From positions 14,084 through 54,064 of the forward strand of contig NZ_JASDDG010000033.1 of assembly GCF_030407495.1 (NCBI RefSeq): a DNA stretch of 39,981 nucleotides, written 5' to 3'. Positions within the stretch are counted from its first letter, which is position 1. Each line of letters starts with the position of its first letter. A model generated the notes under the pieces. That model was given only the letters and a program-made list of their open reading frames with translations, was not told the origin of the DNA and made no database searches. The translations under genes were made by a program, and so were the position numbers. Shown piece after piece: positions 9,301 through 17,285 of the stretch. This stretch comes from Arthrobacter sp. APC 3897 (GTDB taxonomy: Bacteria > Actinomycetota > Actinomycetes > Actinomycetales > Micrococcaceae).

Positions 9301-9717
9301 TTCCTTGATGATGACGTCCTGCTCGGCGCCCGAAAGCAGTTTTGGCGCCCGCGTAATGTACGGCAGCCGGCCTTCGGCCTTGGCCCGCCGGATCAGGTCA
9401 AAGGCGTAGGACGCCCAGGTTCGGGCCGGGGAGGTGCTCAGGGTGCCCTGCAGCCTCGCGGACAGCGCGTCGCGCAGGGCCGCTGCGGCCAGGCGCGTGG
9501 GAGCCAGCAGGAGCAGTCCCGCGGGATCCAGTCCGCGGCTGATCCGGGCAACCGCAGCCTCCACCAGGACCGTGGACTTGCCGGTGCCGGGAGCGCCCAG
9601 TACCAGGACCGGACCGCTGCCTGCGGGCAGGTCCACGACCGCCTGCTGGTCCGGCGTCAGTTCCGGGGCCTGTGCGGTTGCCGCCGAGGGCCCCACCAAA
9701 TGCAGTTTTACGCTCAT
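6394..9717 (-). CDS. adnB: AdnB: UvrD-type helicase and RecB-like nuclease subunit
   Basis: A 1107-residue partner of AdnA. It carries Walker A GAPGTGKST (41-49), motif Ia-like LLAPTRLAAAAL, a Walker B variant ILVDDLQEANPAI, motif III (ACPDTVVQGFRGA) and motif VI-like FSTAVSRARDLLIC. A C-terminal nuclease domain follows, with LRGQIDRLE and FIVDLKTG (D975, K977). In mycobacteria AdnB is the lead ATPase. The extreme C-terminus has C1090, C1096 and C1099 (C-x5-C-x2-C), resembling the three distal ligands of the 4Fe-4S cluster found in AddB-like nucleases. The first ligand is expected in the CPLRW-like helix before the nuclease core, but here that helix reads KSPLSWFV, with serine. The start codon overlaps the stop of the alkyltransferase-like gene by ATGA, so the three genes form one coupled operon. 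Confidence 0.92.
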   Translation of the reverse strand: MSVKLHLVGPSAATAQAPELTPDQQAVVDLPAGSGPVLVLGAPGTGKSTVLVEAAVARISRGLDPAGLLLLAPTRLAAAALRDALSARLQGTLSTSPARTWASYAFDLIRRAKAEGRLPYITRAPKLLSGAEQDVIIKELLEGHGQQGIPALPWPESLDLALPTRGFRQEIRQLFDRIIEYGISSDRVADLGRRHNRPDWVAAAALYEEYRDVLDIRMPEAFDPAGIITTALEILTSDPEFLAAERARQQLILVDDLQEANPAIHALLGLLTGGGDAVVTACPDTVVQGFRGARPDLLGNLAGTLGENLQTFVLSGPHRLTGSIATAWLRTASRISVVRQLPRYRAAVLPAGDPEKPGGAGSAKDAGSAAVPADAPVSGRAEAHVVDSPMHELRYIAQRILQAQLLDGRSLEDMAVIVRTGGQLARIQRYLSGQGIEVKVPVAEKAVRDEAAVRPLLDAFAVVLNPDLLTPETAVALLTSRIGGASSIELRRLRQSLRREEMRGGGGRASDALLVEALLDPLSPSGLALAGLSWEARAAQRLAAMLRAGRAAADQPGATAETVLWALWSASGWSKKWAEAALSGGAAGARADRDLDAIMALFQTAERYVDQLPGSTPAQFLDYLTSSELPMDTLAARAQRRDAVELLTPASAAGREWPMVIVAGVQDGVWPNLRLRGELLGSGDLVAAIEHGDGFAKHRSPQTLMHATRHDELRSFSTAVSRARDLLICTAVSSDDEQPSPFLDLVEPLPPEAVKRERTEVLRPLTLRSMVAELRAHAQQREEKPELAREAVHHLGTMLNHPVRVPGAAPSEWWGLAPLSTDAPVIPGETPIPVSPSKVDAVLKSPLSWFVSAAGGEQATDFARSLGTLVHQIAQDLPDASGSEYVAELQRRWPALGMKDNWEGKIDFKRAETMVRKLAEYVIRMRQEGRSLVDVERDFAAEIPVEIRGQERTALLRGQIDRLEIDAEGRLFIVDLKTGKSAPKKDDLKEHPQLAAYQEAVREGAVTREKPDGKDGPATTPEPPSSLPGGAALVQLGTTNKGVSVQEQEPLDPEDTRAQDMIRTAAALMSDSAFDTVHDPTRSGFGGHGCRLPEICPLCPEGKQVTE

Positions 9718-10118
9718 GCCTCTACTTCATCACGTCCCGCCGACACTTCCGGCCCGGCGGCCTCCAGCCCTGCGCGCAGAACCTCGATGGCGGCCCACTC
9801 CGTTTCCGTCGGGAACCACCGCGCGGCGCCGATCCGCACCCGGTAGCCGCCGCCGTCGTCGTCCGGGGTTCCCGTCACCGGAGTGCCTTCGGCAGCGTAA
9901 TGCGCCCAGGCCCGCCGGCCGTGGCACCGGGGAGGTTCACCGCCGGCGCGGATCACCCGCCACCAGGGCAGGCCTGCTCCGTGGCGGGACAGGACGGCGC
10001 CCACCTGGCGCGGACCGCCGCGGCTGAGGATTTCGGCGACATCCCCGTAGGAAAGCACTCGGGCGGGCGGTATCAGCTCAATCACCGAACGCACGGCTTC
10101 GACGTAGTCACTGCGCAT
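9714..10118 (-). CDS. atl: Alkyltransferase-like protein (ATL), catalytically dead MGMT homologue
   Basis: This 134-residue protein has the DNA-binding fold of O6-alkylguanine-DNA alkyltransferases. In place of the active-site PCHRV it has PWWRV (51-55), with Trp at the cysteine position. Y24 and the R37 finger (PRQVGAVLSR) used for base flipping are kept. Known ATL proteins bind O6-alkylguanine without repairing it and hand the lesion to nucleotide excision repair. I start it at ATG 10118, where homology begins; a longer upstream reading is antisense to the exonuclease. TACGCT six bases before the ATG suggests a leaderless mRNA. It is translationally coupled to adnB, and the same neighbourhood exists in M. 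tuberculosis (Rv3204 beside adnB, from memory). This suggests that alkylation sensing and break resection are co-expressed. Confidence 0.88.
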   Translation of the reverse strand: MRSDYVEAVRSVIELIPPARVLSYGDVAEILSRGGPRQVGAVLSRHGAGLPWWRVIRAGGEPPRCHGRRAWAHYAAEGTPVTGTPDDDGGGYRVRIGAARWFPTETEWAAIEVLRAGLEAAGPEVSAGRDEVEA

Positions 10119-10190
10119 GTCACCAGCGTAAGCCGGGCGCAGGCCGGACCGGAATCTTGGATTGTCAGTGCCCAACGGTACGTTTATTTC
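10119..10190. promoter_or_regulatory. Divergent promoter region atl-adnBA / exonuclease
   Basis: Seventy-two bases separate the two divergent starts. On the minus strand TACGCT (10130-10125) lies six bases from the atl ATG. On the plus strand TACGTT (10179-10184) lies six bases from the exonuclease ATG. Both match the TAnnnT -10 consensus, and the distance places the start of transcription on or next to the A of the ATG. Neither gene has a good Shine-Dalgarno sequence. No SOS (LexA) box of the actinobacterial type is visible. Confidence 0.5.
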
Positions 10191-10874
10191 ATGAACAGCT
10201 GGCATGAACTTCCCCACGCGGCCTTTGATCTCGAGACCACCGGCCGCGACCCGCAGACCGCACGCATCGTTACCGCTTCCATCATTTTGGTCAACGGCCG
10301 GGGGGAAGTCCTGAAGCATCATGAGTGGCTTGCCGCCGTCGAAGAGGATATTCCCGCCGAGGCTGCCGCCATCCACGGCATCAGCACCGAACACGCCCGT
10401 GCGCAGGGCCGGCCGGCAGCCGAAGTGACCGCTGAAATTGCCGGCGTGCTGGGAAGCCTCTTCGCAGCGGGCACGCCGGTCCTGGCGTTCAATGCCTCCT
10501 ATGACTTCACCGTCCTGAACCGGGAGTGCGAACGGTTCGGGCTGACACCGCCGGCTCCCGCACCCGTCATCGATCCCTACATCCTGGACAAGCAGGTGGA
10601 CCGTTACCGCCGCGGAAAGCGGACGCTGACCGCGTTGACGGAACACTACGGCGTCGGCTTCGAGAACGCGCACACCTCTGCCGCGGACGTGATGGCCACC
10701 ATCGGGGTTGCCCGGGCCATGGCGGGCAAGTTCCCTGTTCTGCACCGCGAAGCCGCGCTGCTGCATGAGGCTCAGGTCAGCTGGGCCCGTGAACAGGCAG
10801 CAAGCTTCCAGGAGTACCTGCGGCGCAGGGACCCCTCAGCAGTGGTGGACGGCACCTGGCCCGCGCGCAGCTGA
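10191..10874 (+). CDS. DEDDh 3'-5' exonuclease (DNA polymerase III epsilon-like)
   Basis: A 227-residue exonuclease with the full DEDDh set: D13 and E15 (FDLETTG), D105 (FNASYDFTVL), H161 and D166 (HTSAADV). It lacks a polymerase-binding extension or other domains, so it is probably a stand-alone proofreading-type or repair exonuclease rather than the replicative epsilon subunit. I start it at ATG 10191: TACGTT ends six bases upstream and there is no ribosome-binding site, a pattern that fits a leaderless transcript. It diverges from the atl-adnB-adnA repair operon, so a role in DNA repair is plausible by context, but its substrate is not shown by sequence. Confidence 0.88.
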   Translation: MNSWHELPHAAFDLETTGRDPQTARIVTASIILVNGRGEVLKHHEWLAAVEEDIPAEAAAIHGISTEHARAQGRPAAEVTAEIAGVLGSLFAAGTPVLAFNASYDFTVLNRECERFGLTPPAPAPVIDPYILDKQVDRYRRGKRTLTALTEHYGVGFENAHTSAADVMATIGVARAMAGKFPVLHREAALLHEAQVSWAREQAASFQEYLRRRDPSAVVDGTWPARS

Positions 10875-11158
10875 CGTCCCGCGTCACGGTAAGCAACATA
10901 TTGGAAGCATGCTTCACATAGCCCGGCCGAATCGGGTCCACGGCCACCTGCATGAGATACTGACAGCTGTGTTTGGCGCTGATGGCGCCCCAGGCGCGAC
11001 CCGGAGACCCCGTGGCAGGGCATCTCGCAGGGATCCGGCGTCTTGTGCCACGTGATTGGCAGACACCACCCGGTTGGCCTGCACCCAGACGTGCCCGGTA
11101 CTTTCCGCGCCCGGCAACCGCCCGCTGACCAGCACCAATACACAGACCACGAGGATCA
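10875..11158 (+). promoter_or_regulatory. Leader of the metNIQ operon with nested inverted repeats
   Basis: No gene is supported here. Perfect arms CGTGGCA (11011-11017)/TGCCACG (11046-11052) could form a hairpin. Downstream, CGGTTG (11071-11076)/CAACCG (11115-11120) encloses GCAC (11081-11084)/GTGC (11091-11094). The string CCCGGCAACC at 11110-11119 resembles the conserved core of SAM-I/SAM-IV riboswitches, but I cannot find the rest of either consensus (GAGGGA-type turn, P1 partner, pseudoknot). The position in front of a methionine importer makes a methionine- or SAM-responsive RNA the obvious hypothesis. MetN has a GAGG ribosome-binding site just before its ATG. Confidence 0.35.
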
Positions 11159-12148
11159 ATGATCACAGTTACCGACCTGCGCAAGGTCTACCGCCAGGGC
11201 GACCGAGACGTTACTGCGCTCGACGGCGTCAGCCTAAGCGTGCCCAAGGGATCCATCCACGGGATTATCGGGCATTCCGGTGCCGGCAAGTCCACGCTGG
11301 TGAGATGCCTCACTCTGCTGGACCGTCCGACGTCGGGTTCGGTCACCATTGACGGGCGGGAACTGACCGCAGTCAAGGACTCCGAAATCCGCACCGCCCG
11401 GCGCCGCATCGGCATGGTTTTCCAGCACGCCAACCTCATGGATTCGCGCACGGCTGCCGCCAACATCGCGCACCCCCTGGAGCTGGCCGGCGCCAAGAAG
11501 CAGGTCATCCAGGACAAGGTGTCCGACCTCCTGCGGCTGGTGGGACTCGAGAGCTTCGCGGGCGCCTATCCCGCGCAGCTGTCCGGCGGCCAGAAGCAGC
11601 GCGTGGGCATTGCCCGTGCGCTGGCCTCGGATCCGGACATCCTGCTGTGCGATGAACCCACCTCGGCCCTTGACCCCGGCACCACCGATGACATCCTGGA
11701 CCTGATCTCTGATCTCTCGCACCGGCTGGGACTGACGGTGCTCATCATCACCCACGAAATGAACGTCGTAAAGCGCATCTGCGATTCCGTTTCCCTGCTC
11801 GAAGCGGGGCGGGTGGCCGAGCACGGCCCGCTGAACGAGGTCGCCTCCAACCTGGGCGGCCGGCTGGCCAAAGCGCTGATTCCGCTGCCCGCCACGCCCC
11901 TCCTGCCCGGGGACTCCACCGGACCAGTCCTGGAGCTGCTGCTCACGGGCGGCAACGCCACGGAACCGGTGCTGTCCGCACTGACCCGCCGATTTGATAC
12001 GGATGTGAACGTCCTCGCCGGAAGCGTTGAAACCCTTGCCGGCCAGCGCTTCGGGCGCCTGCGCATCCAGCTCGACGTCCACACGGACATGAGTGCCGTA
12101 ACCGACTATCTCGCCGATCAGGGCGTTGCCGTGGAGGTGGCCGCATGA
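11159..12148 (+). CDS. metN: Methionine ABC importer ATP-binding protein MetN
   Basis: A 329-residue ATPase for uptake of L-methionine (and D-methionine in some species). Walker A is GHSGAGKST (38-46), Q-loop Q89, signature LSGGQKQR (141-148), Walker B ILLCDEP (D165, E166) and H-loop ITHEM. The last 80 or so residues form the NIL domain, which binds methionine and shuts the transporter down when the cytoplasmic pool is high. It is the first gene of metNIQ; the permease start overlaps its stop by ATGA. Length and domain order are normal for the family. Confidence 0.95.
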   Translation: MITVTDLRKVYRQGDRDVTALDGVSLSVPKGSIHGIIGHSGAGKSTLVRCLTLLDRPTSGSVTIDGRELTAVKDSEIRTARRRIGMVFQHANLMDSRTAAANIAHPLELAGAKKQVIQDKVSDLLRLVGLESFAGAYPAQLSGGQKQRVGIARALASDPDILLCDEPTSALDPGTTDDILDLISDLSHRLGLTVLIITHEMNVVKRICDSVSLLEAGRVAEHGPLNEVASNLGGRLAKALIPLPATPLLPGDSTGPVLELLLTGGNATEPVLSALTRRFDTDVNVLAGSVETLAGQRFGRLRIQLDVHTDMSAVTDYLADQGVAVEVAA

Positions 12149-12987
12149 ATTTCCTGACCGAGCTTTTGGACAACCCCGGAATTACCAAGGCTTTGCCGGA
12201 GTCCATTCTGGAAACCCTGCAGATGGTGGGCATCTCCGGCCTTGTCACCCTGCTCATCGGCCTTCCCCTGGGTATTTTCCTGCACACCAGTGCGCCCGGA
12301 GGCCTGCGGCCGCTGCCTGTCACCAACCGGATTGTCAGCGGCGTCATCGTGAACATCACCCGTTCCATTCCGTTCGCCATCCTGATGGTGACGCTGATCC
12401 CGCTGGCCCGCATCATCACCGGCACCTCCATCGGACCGATCGCCGCCTGCGTGGCCCTGAGCATCGGCACCATCCCGTTCTTCGCCCGCCTGGTGGAAAC
12501 CGCGCTGCGCGACGTTTCCGGCGGCAAGATTGATGCCGCACTGGTGATGGGATCCACCAAGATGCAGATTGTCTCCAAGGTCCTGCTCCCGGAAGCCATG
12601 CCGGGACTGGTTGCCGCCCTGACCACCACCATGGTCACGCTGGTGGGCTACTCCGCCATGGCCGGCATCGTGGGCGGAGGCGGACTGGGACGGCTGGCCT
12701 ACAACTATGGTGTCCAGCGCTTCGACAGCGGCGTCATGATCGTCACCATTATCGTGATCGTGGCCATTGTCCAGGTCATCCAGATCACCGGCGATGTTGC
12801 GGCCCGCCGGGTGGACCACAGATCGGCCGACGGCGGTGCCAAGCGCCGCCGCCGGACCGGTTCTGCCGGTGCCCCCGGCGCCGCCGCTCTCGACGTCAGC
12901 GTTGTTGCCCCGCCGGCCGGCCCGGAGCAGGCTGCGGATCACGCGGCGGCGGACAATGCCGCCGGCACCGCGGATATCCGCCGCTGA
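12145..12987 (+). CDS. metI: Methionine ABC importer permease MetI
   Basis: A 280-residue inner-membrane permease with about five hydrophobic helices in residues 20-215. It has the EAA-type cytoplasmic loop that docks to MetN (DAALVMGSTKMQIVSKVLLPEAMPG). Overlap with metN by ATGA shows coupling. The oddity is the C-terminus: after the last helix there are about 65 hydrophilic Ala/Arg/Pro-rich residues (from roughly ARRVDHRSADG on). Standard MetI proteins of about 217 residues lack this. The tail is low complexity and probably a disordered cytoplasmic extension, as is common in actinobacterial membrane proteins. Confidence 0.93.
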   Translation: MNFLTELLDNPGITKALPESILETLQMVGISGLVTLLIGLPLGIFLHTSAPGGLRPLPVTNRIVSGVIVNITRSIPFAILMVTLIPLARIITGTSIGPIAACVALSIGTIPFFARLVETALRDVSGGKIDAALVMGSTKMQIVSKVLLPEAMPGLVAALTTTMVTLVGYSAMAGIVGGGGLGRLAYNYGVQRFDSGVMIVTIIVIVAIVQVIQITGDVAARRVDHRSADGGAKRRRRTGSAGAPGAAALDVSVVAPPAGPEQAADHAAADNAAGTADIRR

Positions 12988-13118
12988 CCACGTAGTTTTC
13001 CCGCTCCGTCCGCAGCCCTGCCGGCCGCGGACGGAGTGGAAACCGCAGCCAGTAGCCGCTAGCTGCCCACTGTCCGGGTTGGCCTTCCAGCCCGGGTCAT
13101 TTGAAAGGAACGCACCCG

Positions 13119-13958
13119 ATGCGTAAATCACTGACTCTCGTTGCCACCGGCGTGGCCGCTGCCCTGGCTCTGTCCGCCTGCGGAGGCTCCGATGCCTCCA
13201 GCGAATCCGTTGACACTCTGGACCCGGCAAACCCCGTGACCCTGACGGTGGGCGCCAGCCCGCTGCCGCACGCACAAATCCTGCAGTACGTGGCCGACAA
13301 TCTGGCCGCCGATGCCGGCCTCGAGCTGGAAATCAAGGAATTCGACGACTACGTCACCCCCAACATCGCACTGGATGACGGCTCGCTGGATGCGAACTAC
13401 TACCAGCACCTGCCGTATTTCGAATCCCAGGTTGAGTCCCAGGGCTACGACTTCGAACACGGTTCCGGTGTCCACATCGAACCGTACGCCGTCTTCTCGG
13501 AAAAGCACGAGGACATCACCGCCGTCGGCGACGGTGCCCGCGTAGCCATCACCAATGACCCCTCCAACCAGGCCCGGGCGCTGACTCTCCTGGAAGAAGC
13601 CGGGCTGCTGGAGAATATCGAGGACGATGCATCGGTGCTCGCGCTGACGGATGAGCAGAACCCCAAGGGCCTGGACTTCGTGGAGAACCAGCCGGAGCTG
13701 CTCGTCAATGACCTCAGCGATCCCACGGTGGACCTGGCCATCCTGAACGGCAACTACATCCTGGCCGCCGGGCTCAGCACCGACGACGCCCTGCTGGTGG
13801 AATCCGTCGAGGAGAACCCGTACGCCAACTTCCTGGCCTGGAAGACCGGCAATAAGGACGCCCGGATCGACAAGCTCGAAGAGCTGCTCCACTCCCCCGA
13901 GGTCTCTTCCTTCATCGAGGAAACCTGGCCCAACGGTGACGTGACGGCTGCCTTCTAA
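13119..13958 (+). CDS. metQ: Methionine-binding lipoprotein MetQ
   Basis: A 279-residue solute-binding protein of the NLPA/MetQ family that delivers methionine to MetNI at the outer face of the membrane. The start ATG at 13119 is fixed by AAAGGAA eight bases upstream and by a lipoprotein signal peptide MRKSLTLV...LALSAC, with C21 as the lipidated cysteine. The mature part begins with a Gly/Ser/Asp-rich tether and then the conserved fold (VTLTVGASPLPHAQIL, DGSLDANYYQHLPY, VAITNDPSNQARAL, NGNYILAAGL). A 131-base gap separates it from metI, and a strong bidirectional terminator follows at 13994-14030. Confidence 0.95.
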   Translation: MRKSLTLVATGVAAALALSACGGSDASSESVDTLDPANPVTLTVGASPLPHAQILQYVADNLAADAGLELEIKEFDDYVTPNIALDDGSLDANYYQHLPYFESQVESQGYDFEHGSGVHIEPYAVFSEKHEDITAVGDGARVAITNDPSNQARALTLLEEAGLLENIEDDASVLALTDEQNPKGLDFVENQPELLVNDLSDPTVDLAILNGNYILAAGLSTDDALLVESVEENPYANFLAWKTGNKDARIDKLEELLHSPEVSSFIEETWPNGDVTAAF

Positions 13959-13993
13959 CCGGCGCCTCCCCCCCCCAGAAGCAGAACAAACAG

Positions 13994-14030
13994 GAAACCC
14001 CGCACCCCCAAAAGGGAGGTGCGGGGTTTC
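13994..14030. terminator. Bidirectional terminator between metQ and hemL
   Basis: GAAACCCCGCACC (13994-14006) pairs perfectly with GGTGCGGGGTTTC (14018-14030). The apical part adds CCC/GGG pairing. The plus strand continues TTTGG; the minus strand continues TGTTTGTTC. It separates two convergent operons and should stop both. Confidence 0.9.
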
Positions 14031-14045
14031 TTTGGTACTAGGGCC

Positions 14046-15371
14046 CTACGGCAAAGCGTCTGCGGCAGCCTTTGCGGCCGCCGGAAGCGCCGCGTAGATG
14101 CGTTCCATGGCGGCGTCGTCATGCGCGCCGGACAGGAACCAGGCTTCAAAGACCGACGGCGGCAGGTATACGCCGCTTTCCAGCATGGAGTGGAAGAACG
14201 GCTTGTACCGGAATGCTTCCTGCGCCTGGGCCTGCCCGTAGTTGTGCACGCCGGCGGCGGAGGTGCCGAAGGCGACGCTGAACAGGTTTCCGGCGCGCTG
14301 GATGCTGTGGTCCACGCCGGCGTCAGTCAGCGCTGCGGAGACCGCGGCGGACAGCTCCTTGCTGCGGGCATCCACGGTGGCATAGACCTCTGCGGTGGCA
14401 GCCTTCAGCGTGGCAACACCGGCGGCCATGGCGATGGGGTTACCCGACAGGGTTCCGGCCTGGTAGACCGGGCCCAGCGGCGCGAGATAGTCCATGACGT
14501 CGGCGCGGCCGCCCAGTGCGGCGACGGGCATGCCGCCGCCGATGACCTTGCCGAAGGTGAACAGGTCAGGCGTCCAGCCTTCCACGGCACCGGTCAGGCC
14601 CCAGTAACCGGCAGGACCGGTGCGGAAGCCGGTGAGGACCTCATCCAGGATCAGCAGGGCGCCGTTTTCCGCGGTGATGCGCGACAGCGCTGCGTTGAAG
14701 CCCGGTTCCGGGGTTACCACGCCCATGTTGGCCGGTGCCGCCTCGGTGATGACGGCGGCAATGCTGGCTCCGTGCTCAGCGAAGGCCTTTTCGACGGCAT
14801 CCACGTCGTTGTAGGGCAGCACCAGGGTTTCAGCGGCGGTGGCTTCAGTGACTCCGGCCGAGCCGGGCAGGGCCAGGGTGGCCAGGCCGGAACCGGCGGA
14901 GGCCAGCAGCCCGTCCAGGTGGCCGTGGTAGCAGCCGGCGAACTTGATGACGAGGTTGCGGCCGGTGAAGCCGCGGGCCAGCCGGATGGCGGTCATGGTG
15001 GCTTCGGTGCCGGTGGAGACCATGCGCAGGCGCTTCACGCCCGGAACCCGGTCCATCACCAGCTGCGCCAGCTCGGCTTCGGCCGGGGTGGACGCGCCGA
15101 AGGACAGGCCGTTGTCGACGGCGGAGTGCACTGCGGCCAGCACGTCCGGGTGGGCGTGGCCCACCAGGGCGGGTCCCCACGAGCAGACGAGGTCCACGTA
15201 TTCGCGTCCCTCGGAGTCGGTGATGTACGGGCCCTTGGCGGAGACCATGAACTTGGGTGTTCCACCCACGGATCCGAATGCCCGGACCGGGGAGTTCACG
15301 CCCCCGGGCATCAAAGCCCGGGCACGGTCAAAGAGTTCTTCGTTGGACGGCTGCGAGACAGGTGAGGACAT
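14046..15371 (-). CDS. hemL: Glutamate-1-semialdehyde 2,1-aminomutase HemL
   Basis: This 441-residue PLP enzyme converts glutamate-1-semialdehyde to 5-aminolevulinate, the second step of the C5 heme pathway, using the product of HemA. The PLP lysine is K275 in [10 protein letters not shown]. Other family motifs are [11 protein letters not shown] (240-250), GCYHGHLDG and [15 protein letters not shown]. It is the last gene of the eight-gene minus-strand hem operon. Its ATG overlaps the hemB stop by one base (TAATG), so translation is coupled. Length is normal. Confidence 0.96.
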   Translation of the reverse strand: MSSPVSQPSNEELFDRARALMPGGVNSPVRAFGSVGGTPKFMVSAKGPYITDSEGREYVDLVCSWGPALVGHAHPDVLAAVHSAVDNGLSFGASTPAEAELAQLVMDRVPGVKRLRMVSTGTEATMTAIRLARGFTGRNLVIKFAGCYHGHLDGLLASAGSGLATLALPGSAGVTEATAAETLVLPYNDVDAVEKAFAEHGASIAAVITEAAPANMGVVTPEPGFNAALSRITAENGALLILDEVLTGFRTGPAGYWGLTGAVEGWTPDLFTFGKVIGGGMPVAALGGRADVMDYLAPLGPVYQAGTLSGNPIAMAAGVATLKAATAEVYATVDARSKELSAAVSAALTDAGVDHSIQRAGNLFSVAFGTSAAGVHNYGQAQAQEAFRYKPFFHSMLESGVYLPPSVFEAWFLSGAHDDAAMERIYAALPAAAKAAADALP

Positions 15372-16354
15372 TACTTGCTTTCCTTCAGCCAGGCTGCCAG
15401 TTCGGCGGCCCAGTAGGTGAGAATCATGTTTGCGCCGGCCCGCTTGATGCCCAGCACGGACTCTTCGATGGCCCGGCGGCGGTCAATCCAGCCGTTGGCG
15501 GCGGCAGCTTCAATCATCGCGTACTCGCCGGAGATCTGGTAAGCACCCACCGGAACAGGAGACATGGCGGCCACGTCAGCGAGCACGTCAAGGTAGCTCA
15601 TGGCGGGCTTGACCATCACCATGTCCGCACCTTCTTCAAGGTCCAGCTCCACCTCCAGCAGGGCTTCGCGGCGGTTGGCCGCTTCCATCTGGTAGGTCCG
15701 GCGATCGCCCTTGAGCTGGGAATCCACGGCTTCGCGGAAGGGCCCGTAGAACGCCGAGGCGTACTTGGCGGCATAGGCGAACAGGGACACGTCCTGATAT
15801 CCCGCGGTGTCCAGTGCATGGCGGATCACCGCAATCTGCCCGTCCATCATGCCGGACGGGCCCAGGACGTGGGCACCGGCGCGGGCCTGCTCCACAGCCA
15901 TCCGGCCGTAGATTTCCAGGGTGCTGTCATTGTCCACGACACCGTTTTCATCCAGGACGCCGCAGTGCCCGTGATCGGTGAATTCGTCCAGGCAAACGTC
16001 GCTCATGATGACCAGGTCATCGCCGACCTCCTCGCGTACTGCGGCGATGCCGCGGTTGAGGATGCCGTCCGGATCGGTCCCGGCGCTGCCGACGGCGTCG
16101 CGCTCGGCGGGAATGCCGAAGAGCATGATCCCGCCCACTCCCAGCTCAACCGCCTCCGCGGCGGCTTTCTTCAGCGAATCCATGGTGTGCTGGACCACGC
16201 CGGGCATGGAGGTCAGCGGGTTGGGCTCGGTGATGCCCTCGCGGACAAAGGCGGGGAGGATCAGCTCGGCCGGATCCAAGCGGTATTCGGCGGTCAGACG
16301 CCTCATGGCCGGCGTGGTGCGCAGCCGGCGGGGACGGTGGTGGGGGAAGCTCAT
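15371..16354 (-). CDS. hemB: Porphobilinogen synthase (5-aminolevulinate dehydratase) HemB
   Basis: A 327-residue enzyme condensing two 5-aminolevulinates to porphobilinogen. The Schiff-base lysines are K197 ([15 protein letters not shown]) and K249 ([12 protein letters not shown]). The metal loop reads [14 protein letters not shown], that is C121, D123, C131. Classical zinc enzymes have three cysteines here and magnesium enzymes have aspartates and alanine, so this is an intermediate site. I start it at ATG 16354 (MSFPHH), with GGAAGG upstream; a longer reading adds residues unlike the family. It sits between hemD and hemL in the operon. Confidence 0.95.
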   Translation of the reverse strand: MSFPHHRPRRLRTTPAMRRLTAEYRLDPAELILPAFVREGITEPNPLTSMPGVVQHTMDSLKKAAAEAVELGVGGIMLFGIPAERDAVGSAGTDPDGILNRGIAAVREEVGDDLVIMSDVCLDEFTDHGHCGVLDENGVVDNDSTLEIYGRMAVEQARAGAHVLGPSGMMDGQIAVIRHALDTAGYQDVSLFAYAAKYASAFYGPFREAVDSQLKGDRRTYQMEAANRREALLEVELDLEEGADMVMVKPAMSYLDVLADVAAMSPVPVGAYQISGEYAMIEAAAANGWIDRRRAIEESVLGIKRAGANMILTYWAAELAAWLKESK

Positions 16355-16385
16355 GGATAATCTGCCTTCCGTTAATGACGGGGAA

Positions 16386-17261
16386 CTAGTTTGTAGCGCC
16401 CTTGGACATAGCAACAACAAGGGCCTGCGCTATTCCCTCGGGTGTGGGCTGGGCCGCTACGGCATCGGCCGGGCAGTCCAGTTCAGCCATCTGCGCCGCT
16501 GTGCTGTCTCCGATGGCCACCAGCAGTGTTCCCGCCGGAACAGGCGTGCAGAGCCGCAGGAACCGGCGAACGATACTGGGCGAGGTCAGCACGACGGCGC
16601 GCGGGCCCGCCGGCGCCGCGCCCAGGAAGTCCCTGGCGGTGATGAGCGGTGGTGTCCCGGCAGCGCCGGCGTCAGCTGCGGGTGTAAAGCGGACACCCGG
16701 GGCGGGGTGGTCCACGGTGCAGTAGGCGGTGACGGCACGGACGTCCCAGCCCAGCGATGTCAGGTTCTCGCGGAGGGCCGGATCGGCAAGGTCCGCCTGC
16801 GGCAGCAGGATCCGCAGGCAGCCGCCCTCCGGGTCCCACCCCTGAGGGTGCGGCCAGGTTTCAGCCAGTCCGCGGGCGGAATGATCACCCTCGGGCATCA
16901 GGTCCACGGCCAGGCCAATGTCCTCGAGCGCTCGGCGGGTTCCTGTACCGACGGCGGCGATCCGGGTTCCGGCCGGGACGGCGGATGCCGGAGGCACACC
17001 CAGGGCGGCGCAGCGGCGCACCATGGCAAGCACGGTGGTCACGCTGGTGAAGATGACCCAGGCAAACCGTCCGGAGCGCAGGGATCCCAGCGCCGCGTCC
17101 AGCTCACTGGTATCTGCCGGAAACTGGAAATCGATCAGCGGCAGAAGCGCCACCGCAGCACCACGGGATTCCAGTTCGGCGGTCATTGCCGCGGCCCGGT
17201 CCGGGCTGCGCGGCAGGACCACGTTTAGCCCCGCCAGTTCTCCGTGTTTGGCCCGGGACAT
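16386..17261 (-). CDS. hemD: Uroporphyrinogen-III synthase HemD
   Basis: A 291-residue enzyme that cyclises hydroxymethylbilane with inversion of ring D. The family is poorly conserved, but the two-domain pattern is visible: [25 protein letters not shown]... at the N-terminus, [30 protein letters not shown], then the second-domain [12 protein letters not shown] and [12 protein letters not shown]. It lies 24 bases after hemC and 31 bases before hemB, which supports the call. The HemD here is a stand-alone protein, not fused to a methyltransferase or response regulator as in some actinobacteria. Confidence 0.9.
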   Translation of the reverse strand: MSRAKHGELAGLNVVLPRSPDRAAAMTAELESRGAAVALLPLIDFQFPADTSELDAALGSLRSGRFAWVIFTSVTTVLAMVRRCAALGVPPASAVPAGTRIAAVGTGTRRALEDIGLAVDLMPEGDHSARGLAETWPHPQGWDPEGGCLRILLPQADLADPALRENLTSLGWDVRAVTAYCTVDHPAPGVRFTPAADAGAAGTPPLITARDFLGAAPAGPRAVVLTSPSIVRRFLRLCTPVPAGTLLVAIGDSTAAQMAELDCPADAVAAQPTPEGIAQALVVAMSKGATN

Positions 17262-17285
17262 TTCAGCGGTTTCCGGAGGTCAGCA

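Noticed and set aside
8545-9846. Open frame of about 430 codons opposite adnB
   Set aside because: Same explanation; composition is Gly/Arg/Gln-rich with no motif, and AdnB on the other strand is complete.
10149-10766. Long N-terminal extension of the alkyltransferase-like gene
   Set aside because: It is antisense to the DEDDh exonuclease, which has all five catalytic residues, and the ATL fold starts at ATG 10118 behind a -10 element.
10909-11055. Possible leader peptide (48 codons) upstream of metN
   Set aside because: It has no ribosome-binding site, is not rich in methionine, and its composition is that of random GC-rich sequence.
11053-11150. SAM-I or SAM-IV riboswitch before metN
   Set aside because: Only the GGCAACC-like core is present. 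I could not match P1, the turn motif or the pseudoknot, so I list it only as an unassigned leader.
14019-15365. Open frame of about 450 codons opposite hemL
   Set aside because: It mirrors the whole hemL gene, is glycine/histidine-rich and has no recognisable domain.
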